Assembly (NCBI RefSeq): GCF_014770435.1
Contig: NZ_CP061739.1
Span: 992,001-1,056,000, forward strand
Source of the DNA: Psychrobacter sp. 28M-43
GTDB taxonomy: Bacteria > Pseudomonadota > Gammaproteobacteria > Pseudomonadales > Moraxellaceae
Length of the DNA: 64,000 bases
Direction: 5' to 3'
The notes below the pieces were generated by a model. It made no database searches, was not told where the DNA came from, and worked only from the letters and a program-made list of their open reading frames with translations. Position 1 is the stretch's first letter, and the number at the start of each line of letters is the position of its first letter. The translations under genes and the position numbers were made by a program. Positions 24,527 to 33,283 of the stretch are shown here, one piece after another.

Positions 24527-24528
24527 TT

Positions 24529-24837
24529 ATGGTCACAATCGAGCAGGTTAAGCATCAATGCCGCATCGAGCACGATGATGAAGATGTGCTGCTGGCTGGA
24601 TATATAGCAGCTGCTCGCGACCATGTGCAAATGCACCTAGACCGGACCATTTACGAATTGGCGGTACCGGATGATGATCCTGATGGTGTTATCGATAATC
24701 CATCTATTGATCAGGCGACTTTGCTAATGATTGGCCACTGGTATGCCCATCGTGAGGCAGTATCTGAATCATCTATGAATGAGATGCCGATGAGTACTTA
24801 TTGTCTGCTACAGCCTTATCGAAATATGGGAATGTAA
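24529..24837 (+). CDS. Head-tail connector protein (gp6-like)
   Basis: 102 aa. IEQVKHQCRIEHDDEDVLLAGYIAAARDHVQMHLDRTIYE and QATLLMIGHWYAHREAV form the four-helix HK97 gp6 connector pattern. It forms the ring beneath the portal. Confidence 0.9.
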   Translation: MVTIEQVKHQCRIEHDDEDVLLAGYIAAARDHVQMHLDRTIYELAVPDDDPDGVIDNPSIDQATLLMIGHWYAHREAVSESSMNEMPMSTYCLLQPYRNMGM

Positions 24838-24839
24838 TA

Positions 24840-24968
24840 ATGACTTGTAAAGGATGTGAGGCTCGCCGTGAGTGGATCAAACAAAGAACCGATGAAGCAA
24901 GCGATCGAGCAAAGCGACTTATTGCCAAGCTTAATAGCTCTAGCGACAAAGATAGTCGAACAAAATAA
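24840..24968 (+). CDS. Small phage protein with CxxC (MTCKGCEARREWIKQ)
   Basis: 42 aa, starting two bases after the connector stop. The N-terminal TCKGCEARREWIKQ motif recurs in short siphovirus proteins at this place. It overlaps the next frame by more than 100 bases, so one of the two frames may be silent, or both are used. Confidence 0.55.
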   Translation: MTCKGCEARREWIKQRTDEASDRAKRLIAKLNSSSDKDSRTK

Positions 24969-25107
24969 TGTATTAATCCAGCAGTCCAGTGAGAAAGAAA
25001 AAATCATATTGCGACTGCTTGATCAGAACGATGAGATATTAAACGAGCTCGTTGAACAAGAAGATGACGACGATGAGCAGACGGGCTCAACCTTTTTAGA
25101 TGGGTGA
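24856..25107 (+). CDS. Small helical phage protein
   Basis: 83 aa with GTG start (AAAGGAT upstream), or 71 aa from ATG 24892 (MKQAIEQSDLLPSLIALATKIVEQ). Helical with an acidic C-terminus (QEDDDDEQ). It overlaps the CxxC gene in another frame. The function is unknown. Confidence 0.6.
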   Translation: MRLAVSGSNKEPMKQAIEQSDLLPSLIALATKIVEQNNVLIQQSSEKEKIILRLLDQNDEILNELVEQEDDDDEQTGSTFLDG

Positions 25108-25112
25108 ATGAT

Positions 25113-25469
25113 ATGGCAGTCAAGGCAGGCGAGTTACACCATCGCGTCACAATCCAAAGCTATGTGAAAGGCGGACGTGATGAGGATGGATATGAATTGC
25201 CATCAGAGTGGATTTTTTACAAAAAAGCGTATGCCAAAATCACGCCGCTTTCTACTAAAGACTTGCTTAGTGCACAGGCTGCAGACTCTGAAATAACAGC
25301 TCGCATGAAGGTTCGATATAGCACTGGTCTTGATATCGACACGACAATGCGGGTGGTTTGGAAAGGTCGATTCTTTGCTATAGACAGCCAAGGTCTTGAT
25401 GATGGCGATAGTGGCCTGGAATATACAACGTTCACTCTGTCAGGCGGTATTGAGCAATTTAAGGATTAA
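25113..25469 (+). CDS. Head closure / head-tail adaptor protein
   Basis: 118 aa from ATG 25113 (GTG 25104 alternative). AGELHHRVTIQSYVKGGRDEDGYELPSEW...KITPLSTKDLLSAQAADSEITARMKVRY and IDSQGLDDGDSGLEYTTFTLSGG are typical of the SPP1 gp16 / HK97 gp7-type stopper. It joins the connector to the tail. Confidence 0.9.
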   Translation: MAVKAGELHHRVTIQSYVKGGRDEDGYELPSEWIFYKKAYAKITPLSTKDLLSAQAADSEITARMKVRYSTGLDIDTTMRVVWKGRFFAIDSQGLDDGDSGLEYTTFTLSGGIEQFKD

Positions 25470-25472
25470 ACC

Positions 25473-25976
25473 ATGGCAAACGAAATTACTGGACTTGACG
25501 AAGTGCAAGCAAAGTTACGTCAGCTTGGTAATCAACGTAAAGCAAAGAACGCTGCTACTCGCTCATCACGCAAAGCAATGAACATCGTTAAAAAAGCGGC
25601 TGTGGTCAACGCCAAAGCGTTTGATGACAAAGACAGCCCCGAAAAGATTTGGAAAAACATTGTTACCAAGGCTGGCAAAACCAAGGGTGTTGATAATGTC
25701 GTGATGAAAGTTGGTGTAAAAGGCGGTGCAAAAAATTACGGCACTAATGCAGATAATAGACGTGCAAACCGTATAGGTCGCACTTATCAGACACAAGGCG
25801 ATAAGAAGAACCCCGGTGGTGATACCTGGTACTGGCGCTTTAAAGAGTTCGGCAGTGCAACTAATAGTGCAGATCCTTTTTTACGGCCGGCACTAAATAA
25901 CAATATGGATGCAGTACAAGCTGAGTTTTCCAGAGCATACAAAGAAGAGCTCGACAAGGAGATTGCCAAGCTATGA
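25473..25976 (+). CDS. HK97 gp10-like tail-completion protein
   Basis: 167 aa. ITGLDEVQAKLRQLGNQRKAKNAATRSSRKAMNIVKKAAVVNAKAFD is the HK97 gp10 N-terminus; YWRFKEFGSATNSADPFLRPALNNN is its conserved C-terminal half. It probably helps to form the neck. It overlaps the next gene by 4 bases. Confidence 0.92.
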   Translation: MANEITGLDEVQAKLRQLGNQRKAKNAATRSSRKAMNIVKKAAVVNAKAFDDKDSPEKIWKNIVTKAGKTKGVDNVVMKVGVKGGAKNYGTNADNRRANRIGRTYQTQGDKKNPGGDTWYWRFKEFGSATNSADPFLRPALNNNMDAVQAEFSRAYKEELDKEIAKL

Positions 25977-26335
25977 GCTTTTTACCGATATACCGCACGC
26001 TTAAAGCTGATATTGATTTGGCAGCGCTTATCGATGTCGAGAGCAAGGCGTTTGAAGATGTTGCACCGCAGGGCACATCACCGCCTTACATTGTATGGCA
26101 AACAATCAGTGCACAAGCAAATAATCACTTAGATGAACCCGCGAATTTTGATGATACACAGTACCAGCTAATGGTCTACGCAGCAGATGCTAAGACTGCC
26201 TATAACTTACGCGATGCTTGTCGAGTGGCGCTAGAAAAACAATCTTGGATATCCAATCCTTCTATTAACTTATATGACAGCAAAGCTAAGCTTTATGGCC
26301 GCGGCTTTGATGCCAATTGGATATTAGCGCGTTAA
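25973..26335 (+). CDS. Tail terminator-like protein (DUF3168)
   Basis: 120 aa. MSFLPIYRTLKADIDLAALI...VAPQGTSPPYIVWQTIS and YQLMVYAADAKTAYNLRDACRVALE match DUF3168, the family that caps the tail tube as lambda gpU does. Confidence 0.88.
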   Translation: MSFLPIYRTLKADIDLAALIDVESKAFEDVAPQGTSPPYIVWQTISAQANNHLDEPANFDDTQYQLMVYAADAKTAYNLRDACRVALEKQSWISNPSINLYDSKAKLYGRGFDANWILAR

Positions 26336-26364
26336 CTATTTACCAACCACACTAGGAGCCAATC

Positions 26365-26856
26365 ATGGCTAAGAAAGAAAAAGGTGTATTTACGCAGGGC
26401 ACCAAAGTTTGGATTAAACACGGTGAGGCTGACACGCCGATCTTAACTAAAATGGACTGTATCACTGGCGTTGTGCTTGGTGATGATAGTCCCACTGATA
26501 TTGATGATACTTGCCTTGACGAAGAAGATTCAGCAACATCAACATATGGTCTTAATAAGCCTGGTGAAGGCTCAATCACCATTAACACTGATCCTAAAAA
26601 TGCAACTCATATGACGCTACTACAATTAGCAGAAGATAAAGAGTTGGTCGAAGTATATATCGGATGGTCAGATGGTATAGGTATTGAGCCAGACATGGTA
26701 ACTCCTGACGTTACACTACCTGAGACGCGCACATGGACCGTCTTCACTGCGCGATTAAAAGCAGGTGCTCCTACGTTTGATCCTGATTCACTGGTTAAGC
26801 ATTCAGTAGCAATGAAGCGTCAAACTAGAGCTGTCACTTCGTATAAGACCACTTAA
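26365..26856 (+). CDS. Major tail tube protein
   Basis: 163 aa, GGAG before the ATG. A single compact beta-rich protein (TQGTKVWIKHGEADTPILTKMDCITGVVLG...RTWTVFTARLKAGAPTFDPDSLVKHSVAMKRQTR) in the tail-tube place, resembling lambda gpV N-terminal tube proteins. No Ig-like extension is present. Confidence 0.85.
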   Translation: MAKKEKGVFTQGTKVWIKHGEADTPILTKMDCITGVVLGDDSPTDIDDTCLDEEDSATSTYGLNKPGEGSITINTDPKNATHMTLLQLAEDKELVEVYIGWSDGIGIEPDMVTPDVTLPETRTWTVFTARLKAGAPTFDPDSLVKHSVAMKRQTRAVTSYKTT

Positions 26857-26889
26857 CGAACGATTTAATCGCCAAAAAAAGTTAAAAAC

Positions 26890-26921
26890 AAAGCCTCTTA
26901 ATTGAGGCTTTACTATTTTTA
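26890..26921 (+). terminator. Hairpin terminator after the tail tube gene
   Basis: AAAGCCTC (26890-26897) / GAGGCTTT (26904-26911) with a 6-base loop, then TACTATTTTT. It is probably partial, since the tail genes downstream lack another clear promoter. Confidence 0.7.
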
Positions 26922-26934
26922 GAGGATTACAAAG

Positions 26935-27285
26935 ATGGCAAAGTATCAATTATCAGATGTCAAAGCAGGTAGCTTGGTTGGAGAAATCCATGAAGATACG
27001 GTTGAGTTCTACCATAAGGGTGAGTTGTGCGACGTTGATATTAAGTACAAGATACTTCCTTTCGTAGAAAGCGACGCGCTTCATAAGCGTATGAATAACA
27101 ATGAAAATGTTGCAGCCGAATGGATTAGCAAGGCACTGGTTGACGGAAAAGGCAAACAGCAATTCACAGAACATCAAGTTAAAACAACCTTTATTCAACC
27201 GTTAGCAAATGCCATATTCAATATAGTGTGGGGGCTTGATAGTGTAAAAAAGGCGATGGAGAAGACCAAGGACAAAAAGGAATAA
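26935..27285 (+). CDS. Tail assembly chaperone, short form (gpG-like)
   Basis: 116 aa in the lambda gpG place. It starts MAKYQLSDVKAGSLVGEIHEDTVEFYHKGELCDVDIKYKILPFVESDALH and ends in a Lys-rich tail. Near its end is the slippery heptamer AAAAAAG at 27246-27252 in frame A AAA AAG. A -1 slip there enters the frame of the next ORF and yields a GT-type fusion. Confidence 0.85.
   Translation: MAKYQLSDVKAGSLVGEIHEDTVEFYHKGELCDVDIKYKILPFVESDALHKRMNNNENVAAEWISKALVDGKGKQQFTEHQVKTTFIQPLANAIFNIVWGLDSVKKAMEKTKDKKE
27246..27252 (+). promoter_or_regulatory. Programmed -1 ribosomal frameshift site
   Basis: A AAA AAG in the zero frame of the gpG-like gene (codons GTA AAA AAG). The -1 frame is open from here through 27578 with no stop. 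This is the same arrangement as lambda G/GT. Confidence 0.88.
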
Positions 27286-27305
27286 TCGCTGGCGAGAACG
27301 AGCTA

Positions 27306-27578
27306 TTGTTTGAGCTTGCGCTGGCAGGTATCGGCGGTAATACAATTCACCAAGTTGTAAGCAACCTTACTATGAGTGAGATTAAGCAATGGGCGGAATA
27401 TCGCTCAAGGCGTGGTAGTTTAAATGTGGGTAGGCGTGTTGAGCAAGCCGCAGCTAATATTATGAGCTTTGGTTATAATATGAAAGTTAAAGATGCTGAG
27501 AATTGGATTGATCCTATCGAGTTGATGCCACATGAAGATGATGTAATTGAGAGCTTTGAAGAACAGTTGACAAACTAA
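27306..27578 (+). CDS. Tail assembly chaperone extension (gpT-like), made by frameshift
   Basis: 90 aa counted from TTG 27306, but the frame is open back to the slip site and there is no SD, so it is almost certainly made only as the C-terminal part of a GT fusion (26935 to 27251, then -1 to 27578). FELALAGIGGNTIHQVVSNLTMSEIKQWAEYRSRRGSLNVGRRVEQAAANIM resembles gpT-type extensions that bind the tail tube protein. Confidence 0.82.
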   Translation: MFELALAGIGGNTIHQVVSNLTMSEIKQWAEYRSRRGSLNVGRRVEQAAANIMSFGYNMKVKDAENWIDPIELMPHEDDVIESFEEQLTN

Positions 27579-27583
27579 ATGTG

Positions 27584-27612
27584 TTGCTAGAGTGTTTCCA
27601 CTCGGTTATAGT
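27584..27612 (+). promoter_or_regulatory. Moron promoter for the lipoprotein gene
   Basis: -35 TTGCTA (27584-27589), 17-base spacer, -10 TATAGT (27607-27612). The spacer holds a small GAGTG/CACTC dyad, a possible operator. Confidence 0.65.
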
Positions 27613-27643
27613 TAACCTTTGTTTAACCTTGGCGCACTAGATT

Positions 27644-28321
27644 ATGAAAAAGATATTATTCACATCAATTATAACGGCTGGTCTTTTATCAGCCTGCGCG
27701 ACACCTAGCTACAATTATAAACCTGAACTTAAAGAGATAAGTAAGCCGCCAATCGGGCAGGTGGCTACTGCTAATCTTGGCGATCATATGTTGACGCAAG
27801 GAATGATGGTCCAGCAAGATGCTATCTATATAGATGGTGACTACAATATGTCTGGTAATACAGTATCTTCTGGTTATTTTGCCAAACAAGGTGAAGATGA
27901 GAAATATGAACAATATAGAATATCTAATGACGTTGGCGCTGGTAAAGTCGCGAAAGGCATCTTAAGAGATCCACCTGCTTTACTAGCTATTAGAAAAGAA
28001 GATAATGCTCTTTGCGTCATGACAATTTATAACTATGTCAGTAGTTGCACTACAGAGGTTCCGTATCAAAAGACTAACTGGGCTACTGCCAACAAAAACA
28101 GCTTTCAGCAAACACTCCTTTATAATGGCAAGGTAGGCAATAAGATAAATATTGGTTATCGTGAGTTTAGCAGCGATACCGCAAGACCGGCTTTTAATAA
28201 TGATGTCGAATACGACTTGTCACAATCTAAAGAAATTGGTTACAAGGGCGCTTTGATAGATGTAATTGATGCCGATAACAGACAAATTAAATATAAAGTC
28301 ACTAAAGGCTTTGATAAATAA
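27644..28321 (+). CDS. Cargo lipoprotein inserted in the tail module
   Basis: 225 aa. Signal peptide and lipobox LLSAC (Cys18). The mature part is Tyr/Asn-rich and beta-like, with no known domain recognised. It has its own promoter and sits between the tail chaperone and tape measure, where tail phages normally have no gene. This is the hallmark of a moron expressed from the lysogen. Phage lipoproteins can block DNA entry or receptor use by related phages; that function is inference. Confidence 0.75.
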   Translation: MKKILFTSIITAGLLSACATPSYNYKPELKEISKPPIGQVATANLGDHMLTQGMMVQQDAIYIDGDYNMSGNTVSSGYFAKQGEDEKYEQYRISNDVGAGKVAKGILRDPPALLAIRKEDNALCVMTIYNYVSSCTTEVPYQKTNWATANKNSFQQTLLYNGKVGNKINIGYREFSSDTARPAFNNDVEYDLSQSKEIGYKGALIDVIDADNRQIKYKVTKGFDK

Positions 28322-28330
28322 AGTATTAAG

Positions 28331-28477
28331 ATGCAATACTCACCACGCCGAAAACTACCCGCCCAGCAATTAACTTGGGCGCAGATATGGGTGAATCATT
28401 TGATTGAAAGCAATCACTGGTCACTCGTTGAGTCCATACCCATTGGCTATTACGTTTACATGTATATAGACGACTAA
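28331..28477 (+). CDS. Small protein of unknown function
   Basis: 48 aa (MQYSPRRKLPAQQLTWAQIWVNHLIESNHW...). It starts 9 bases after the lipoprotein stop; the SD is weak. Trp-rich. It may be part of the tail module split off by the lipoprotein insertion. Confidence 0.45.
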   Translation: MQYSPRRKLPAQQLTWAQIWVNHLIESNHWSLVESIPIGYYVYMYIDD

Positions 28478-28505
28478 TAGTAAGACAACTAGAAGATTTT
28501 AAAGA

Positions 28506-28536
28506 AACCTCAGTCTGAAATGATTGAGGTTTTTTA
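28506..28536 (+). terminator. Terminator before the tape measure gene
   Basis: AACCTCA (28506-28512) / TGAGGTT (28525-28531) with a T run. It would end the lipoprotein moron transcript. Confidence 0.75.
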
Positions 28537-28561
28537 TTGCCAAAAATAAGGATTCACTGTT

Positions 28562-31500
28562 ATGGCCAGCACCTCACTAGGTACATTAACTCTCGACTTA
28601 GCTGTGCGCTTAAGCGAGTTTACTGATGGTCTAACACGCGCTGAACGTGAGACACGAGACCGTACTGAAAGTATGGGTGATTCTGTTGGTAAATTTAAAG
28701 AGCGGTTAGTAGAGGATCTTAGTGGCACACCTATTGGTGATGCCGTAGGTTCTCTGACCGAAAAACTTTCTTCCATCACTGAAGCTTTTGGTGAGGGTGG
28801 CTTGGCAGGAGCAGCTGCAATAGGCGCTGCTTCTGTTATAGGGTCAGTTGTTGCTATAGGTGCCGGTTTAGTAACTCTAGCATTGCAAACAGCAGAAGCG
28901 GATGAGCAGTTAGTAAGATTGGCGACGAGAGCAAACACCTCTACTACCAACCTACAGGTCTTGACGGCAGCAACTGGTGCTTATGGATTAGAGATGGAAA
29001 GCGTTGGTGATATCTTGGCAGATGCTCAAGAGAAGCTAGGAGAGTTTAGTGCGACCGGCGGCGGTGGCTTGGTAGATACCTTAGAACTTATGCAGAATGC
29101 CACCAAAAAAACAGATGCAGAACTAGAGATATTTGGTAAGAGCTTATCTACGATGGACAGTGTAGATGCTATTCAAGCTGTAGTAGATGAGATGGAGAAA
29201 GCGGGCGCAACATCACAAGAAGTAAGGTTCGTTACTGAGTCGTTAGCAAGTGGTTTAGGCGATATCATTCCGCTTTGGGACAACAACGGTGAAGCTTTAC
29301 GTAATTATGAGAATGATCTTAATGAAGCTGGGGTGATCAGAACTAAGGAGTCTATAGAGCAATCTCAGATCCTAGCAAATGAGATGGAAGGGCTACAGAT
29401 TAAGTTTGAAGGTGTGTCTAATCAACTGGTCACTGAAGCCTTACCTGCCATGGCTACATTAATAGAATATTTTAAAGAAGGCACTACACAAGGCGGCAGC
29501 TTCAAGAATGAAATTAGTGGTGTAGGCCGAGCTATAAACATTACAGCGGCTTCAGTAGTGGGTATCGCAGCAGGAATAGGTCAGCTAATTAATGCTTTCT
29601 CAGCGGTCGGCATGCAGATGCGCAATATAGGACAGACTGCACAAAATTTTTATAATGCAGATAACCTGGCTGATAGAGGTAAAGCTTTATTTACTGGGTT
29701 TTTCTCTGCTGGCGCATTAGCTAGCGGAAGTATGTTAGATATATCTAGCCAATGGGCTAATGATATGGAAACGATAAACAAGTTGTTAGAAGGCGCTTCT
29801 AGCAAAATGAATCAGATTAATACACAACGCCCAGCAGTTAACACGTCGTTTGGTAGTGTATTAAACCCTAAAGGTAACAATGCTGCATTCCCTTATAGAA
29901 ATGATGGTATTCCTTATAGAACTGGTGCGGTAGATGTAGAGATAATAGCTTCAAGGGCAATAGCTGATGCTGCTGAAGAAGAGGCGAAGGCACAAGAAAA
30001 GCTTGCTAAAGCTAACGATAAAACAGCAAAGTCACTTAAGGGTTTGGCTACTGCCAAGCTAAGCGTGAATGCCAAAGCACTTGCCAATGCTGAGAACTAT
30101 GGATTCGCAAACTACGAGGCGAAATACGGTTTACCTTATGGTTTGATGACTGGCATACATATGCAAGAGTCACATGGTAATCCTAATGCTACCGGTCCTA
30201 TGACTAAGTATGGAAAAGCTAAAGGTGGCTTTCAGATGATAGATGCCACCGCCAAACGTTTTGGGGTAGACGATCCTTACAATATGACGCAAGCAACAGA
30301 AGGTGCGGCTAAGTATTTAAGCTGGTTGTATGAGCGTTTTGAAGGTGATTTAGCTAAAACCATTGCAGCGTATAACACGGGTGAGGGGAATGTCGATAAA
30401 CATCCGATGTCATTGATTCTATCAGATCGCTGGGCTAGAAATAAAAAGACGGGTATTGGTCAAACCAAAGAATACACTAAAAACGTACTGGGCTACATGA
30501 AGTCAGCCACGACAGATACAAGCAAGTTGGTGTATGACACAGTGGCCAAGCAAGCGCTTGAAGCTCAAAAACTGCAAGAAGAGACGCTACGTCGTCAAGT
30601 TTCAATACAGACAAAGTATGCAACTGACCGTGAAAAGTTAGACCGCGACTATGCCGCTAATATTACTGAAATTGAATCTCTATATGCTGAGGGTTCGATT
30701 GAACGCACCGAATTACTGAATCGTGCAAAGGCTGAGTACGACCAAAAGCGTACAGCAGCTGCAAAATCGATACTTGAAAGCTATATGGCAGACGAGGAGA
30801 AATTAACATACGAGCATAACAAGAAGATTGAACGTATCAATGTTGAGTTTGCAGAGGATGACCAGTCAAGACAGCTGCTCATTGACTTGCAAAACGCAGC
30901 GTATCAAGAAGATTTAGCTAACTTCAAGTTTGCGTCGCAAGCCAAAGCTCGCGCCCAAGACAAAATGTATCAGTCTATTGCCAATAGCATGAGAACAAGT
31001 AGCTTATCTGCTGCCAGCAACGGCCTTGATAGTATGGCACAGCGTACTATGAGCGATGATGAGTATTCAGTTTGGCGATTGGGTCAAGACCGCGATGAAT
31101 CCTTTAATTCTATCAATAGTCAGTACTCTAACCGCCAGTCTGAGATTAATGCGACTGATGAGCGTGGTAACTTTGAATTGCCAGAACTTGAACGCTTCGA
31201 GTTATTAGAGCGTGCTAAGCAAGAGCACATGGACAACATGTGGGCGATGGATCAAGAATATGCGCTCAAGCAGCAATCGCTTGATGAGCAATTAAAAGAT
31301 AAGCGTGTAGCAATACAAGCAAATGCTTTTGGTGCTATGACCGACATTGCAGCTATGTTCTTTGGTGAAAACTCTAGATTGCATCAGGCTGCATTCATAA
31401 TGGAGCGTACTTTTGCTGTGCAAAAAGCGCTGATGAACGTTAAAGAAACGCAAACTAATACTTTTAATTCTTTATCCGCTATACCTCTTATCGGTCCATA

Positions 31501-31909
31501 TATTGCTGGACCAGGCTCATACGCCGCAGCTGCAATCCAAGTTGCGACTGCTGCAGGAATACAGGGGATTTCCACACCATCTGTTGCTGGTATTGCTCAC
31601 GGCGGTCTAGACAATGTGCCAGAGGAAGCGACTTATCTACTGCAAAAAGATGAGCGTGTGTTGTCACCTAAGCAGAATAAAGACCTGGTTAAGTTTATGG
31701 CCAACGGTCAAAAGGCGAGTGCCGGCAACATTACTATCAACAACAACTCAAAGGCTGAAGTTAGTGCTAGACAAAATCCTGATGGCACGGTAACGGTCGA
31801 TATGGTAGACAAGATGATTGAAAAGTCATTCAAACGTATTGGCCGCGCCAACTCAATCGAAAGCAAGAGCATACAGCGTGGCACAACAGCAAGGGTGAAT
31901 CGCCGATGA
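28562..31909 (+). CDS. Tape measure protein with an internal lytic transglycosylase domain
   Basis: 1115 aa. Helical coiled-coil N-terminus, a hydrophobic Gly/Ala segment (about 80-120) and further hydrophobic helices near 330. An SLT transglycosylase domain spans about 510-640 (YGLPYGLMTGIHMQESHGNPNA with catalytic Glu about 536, GGFQMIDATAKRFGV, AAYNTGEGNV). Long coiled coils (about 660-800) and a C-terminal LQKDERVLSPKQN follow. It sets tail length and opens peptidoglycan during entry. Confidence 0.95.
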   Translation: MASTSLGTLTLDLAVRLSEFTDGLTRAERETRDRTESMGDSVGKFKERLVEDLSGTPIGDAVGSLTEKLSSITEAFGEGGLAGAAAIGAASVIGSVVAIGAGLVTLALQTAEADEQLVRLATRANTSTTNLQVLTAATGAYGLEMESVGDILADAQEKLGEFSATGGGGLVDTLELMQNATKKTDAELEIFGKSLSTMDSVDAIQAVVDEMEKAGATSQEVRFVTESLASGLGDIIPLWDNNGEALRNYENDLNEAGVIRTKESIEQSQILANEMEGLQIKFEGVSNQLVTEALPAMATLIEYFKEGTTQGGSFKNEISGVGRAINITAASVVGIAAGIGQLINAFSAVGMQMRNIGQTAQNFYNADNLADRGKALFTGFFSAGALASGSMLDISSQWANDMETINKLLEGASSKMNQINTQRPAVNTSFGSVLNPKGNNAAFPYRNDGIPYRTGAVDVEIIASRAIADAAEEEAKAQEKLAKANDKTAKSLKGLATAKLSVNAKALANAENYGFANYEAKYGLPYGLMTGIHMQESHGNPNATGPMTKYGKAKGGFQMIDATAKRFGVDDPYNMTQATEGAAKYLSWLYERFEGDLAKTIAAYNTGEGNVDKHPMSLILSDRWARNKKTGIGQTKEYTKNVLGYMKSATTDTSKLVYDTVAKQALEAQKLQEETLRRQVSIQTKYATDREKLDRDYAANITEIESLYAEGSIERTELLNRAKAEYDQKRTAAAKSILESYMADEEKLTYEHNKKIERINVEFAEDDQSRQLLIDLQNAAYQEDLANFKFASQAKARAQDKMYQSIANSMRTSSLSAASNGLDSMAQRTMSDDEYSVWRLGQDRDESFNSINSQYSNRQSEINATDERGNFELPELERFELLERAKQEHMDNMWAMDQEYALKQQSLDEQLKDKRVAIQANAFGAMTDIAAMFFGENSRLHQAAFIMERTFAVQKALMNVKETQTNTFNSLSAIPLIGPYIAGPGSYAAAAIQVATAAGIQGISTPSVAGIAHGGLDNVPEEATYLLQKDERVLSPKQNKDLVKFMANGQKASAGNITINNNSKAEVSARQNPDGTVTVDMVDKMIEKSFKRIGRANSIESKSIQRGTTARVNRR

Positions 31910-32382
31910 ATAACTTTGCGCTATGCCCACTACAGCGGGGCTATGCACCTGAAGTAGCGAACAATATATTAGAGCAAGAGCTGATGGGTGGGTTTGCTCG
32001 TCAGCGTGTTCAGTTTGTCAATAATGTACATGCAGTTACCGCATCGGTCATGCTTGACGACAAAGGTAAGCAGCAATATTGGTGGGCATTTTGGCGTAGT
32101 CATCAAGCGAATCCCCGTCCTTTTCTATGGCGCTTGATTGTCGATGATACTGAGATGACTACCTATGTCTGCCAGTTTGTAGCAGGCTCGCTACGGCTTA
32201 ATGAACGTGACGGCAAGGTTTATAGCGTGTCGTTTGGTCTGCGCTTAAAGCCAAACAATACCGGCACAGATTTTGATGAAACCATCATTGGTCTGTGGGA
32301 GTCAGGCGACCCGCGCAAGCTACTTAATTTACTCGAACAACTGGTTAATGAAGACCTACCAGATGCATTAGGGAGTATCTGA
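31906..32382 (+). CDS. Minor tail protein
   Basis: 158 aa, overlapping TMP by 4 bases. FALCPLQRGYAPEVANNILEQELMGGFARQRVQFVNNVHAV...QQYWWAFWRSHQANPRPFLWRLIVDD resembles the gpM/distal-tail type proteins found between tape measure and DUF1833. It probably forms part of the tail tip. Confidence 0.75.
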   Translation: MNNFALCPLQRGYAPEVANNILEQELMGGFARQRVQFVNNVHAVTASVMLDDKGKQQYWWAFWRSHQANPRPFLWRLIVDDTEMTTYVCQFVAGSLRLNERDGKVYSVSFGLRLKPNNTGTDFDETIIGLWESGDPRKLLNLLEQLVNEDLPDALGSI

Positions 32383-32906
32383 TGGTAACAATTGATGATA
32401 TCAAAGATTTACATCTTGATAGTTCACCTAGCATTGCCCCACTTGAGACGCTAGAAGTGAGTCATAGTTTGTGGCCCACGCCGATTCGCATTGTGACCAA
32501 TCATGCTGATGGGGTTAATGCGATGCTCGAGACTGGTGAGACAGTATATTTTGAGTTTGCACCATTACTGATTAATCGTGGCAAGACCTCTGATGATCTT
32601 GATCAAAGTTTTAATATCACGCTTGGCGATTTGGGTGAGATTGTACCGCCATTGATTAAGCAGATAAGAGCATCGGACAGCGATGAATATCCACAAGTTA
32701 TTTATCGTCAATATGCCTACGACGCTTCATCAATGACCTTTGCCAAAGAAAAGCCTATTGATATTGCAAAGGGTTTATTCGTTGAGCAGATGAGCCGCGA
32801 CCACCAAGCAACCACGTTTGAGGCCAAGACACCGGACAAGAATACCGTCGCTACTGGTAGACCGTACTCGCCTGATTACTATGTTGATTTAAAAGGTCTG
32901 TTATGA
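32382..32906 (+). CDS. Minor tail protein (DUF1833, gpL-like)
   Basis: 174 aa. LETLEVSHSLWPTPIRIVTNHADGVNAMLETGETVYFEFAPLLINRGKTSDDLDQSFNITLGDLGEIVPPLIKQI is the DUF1833 signature. It is a tip component in the lambda L place and overlaps the next gene by 4 bases. Confidence 0.85.
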   Translation: MVTIDDIKDLHLDSSPSIAPLETLEVSHSLWPTPIRIVTNHADGVNAMLETGETVYFEFAPLLINRGKTSDDLDQSFNITLGDLGEIVPPLIKQIRASDSDEYPQVIYRQYAYDASSMTFAKEKPIDIAKGLFVEQMSRDHQATTFEAKTPDKNTVATGRPYSPDYYVDLKGLL

Positions 32907-33283
32907 AAAGCATCGATCCTTTGCTTAGCTGTAAGTTTGACCGTGATAATTATCATTGTGTGCATCTGCTGATAGATGCGGGCAAGCATCTATTTGAATA
33001 CGATTTTAGCCACTGTTTTTTGGGTTTGACTGGCTCCATCGATGACAAATTAATCCCAACCAAATCAGCTATGCAGCAAGGCGACTTGGTTGCCAAGCCT
33101 AGTACCGCCACTATCGTTTTGATGATGACACTTGATAATCGACACCATGTTGGATTGTACTATTGCGGTCGAATCTTACATTTATCAGAGCTTGGTACAC
33201 GTTACGAGACGTTGCGCACACTCAAACGCCAATATAAAAAGGTGCGGTTTTATGACGTTAAAGATTTTCCACAACGAGCTTGA
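32903..33283 (+). CDS. NlpC/P60-like tail protein (gpK-like)
   Basis: 126 aa. DRDNYHCVHLLIDAG holds the catalytic-type Cys and RHHVGLYYCGRILHLSELG the His strand, the NlpC/P60 layout of tip-associated endopeptidases. It is short and lacks an obvious third polar residue, so activity is uncertain. Confidence 0.78.
   Translation: MKSIDPLLSCKFDRDNYHCVHLLIDAGKHLFEYDFSHCFLGLTGSIDDKLIPTKSAMQQGDLVAKPSTATIVLMMTLDNRHHVGLYYCGRILHLSELGTRYETLRTLKRQYKKVRFYDVKDFPQRA

Noticed and set aside
28534..28950. 138-codon leftward frame
   Set aside because: Antisense of the tape measure start, Ala/Pro/Ser-rich, no SD.
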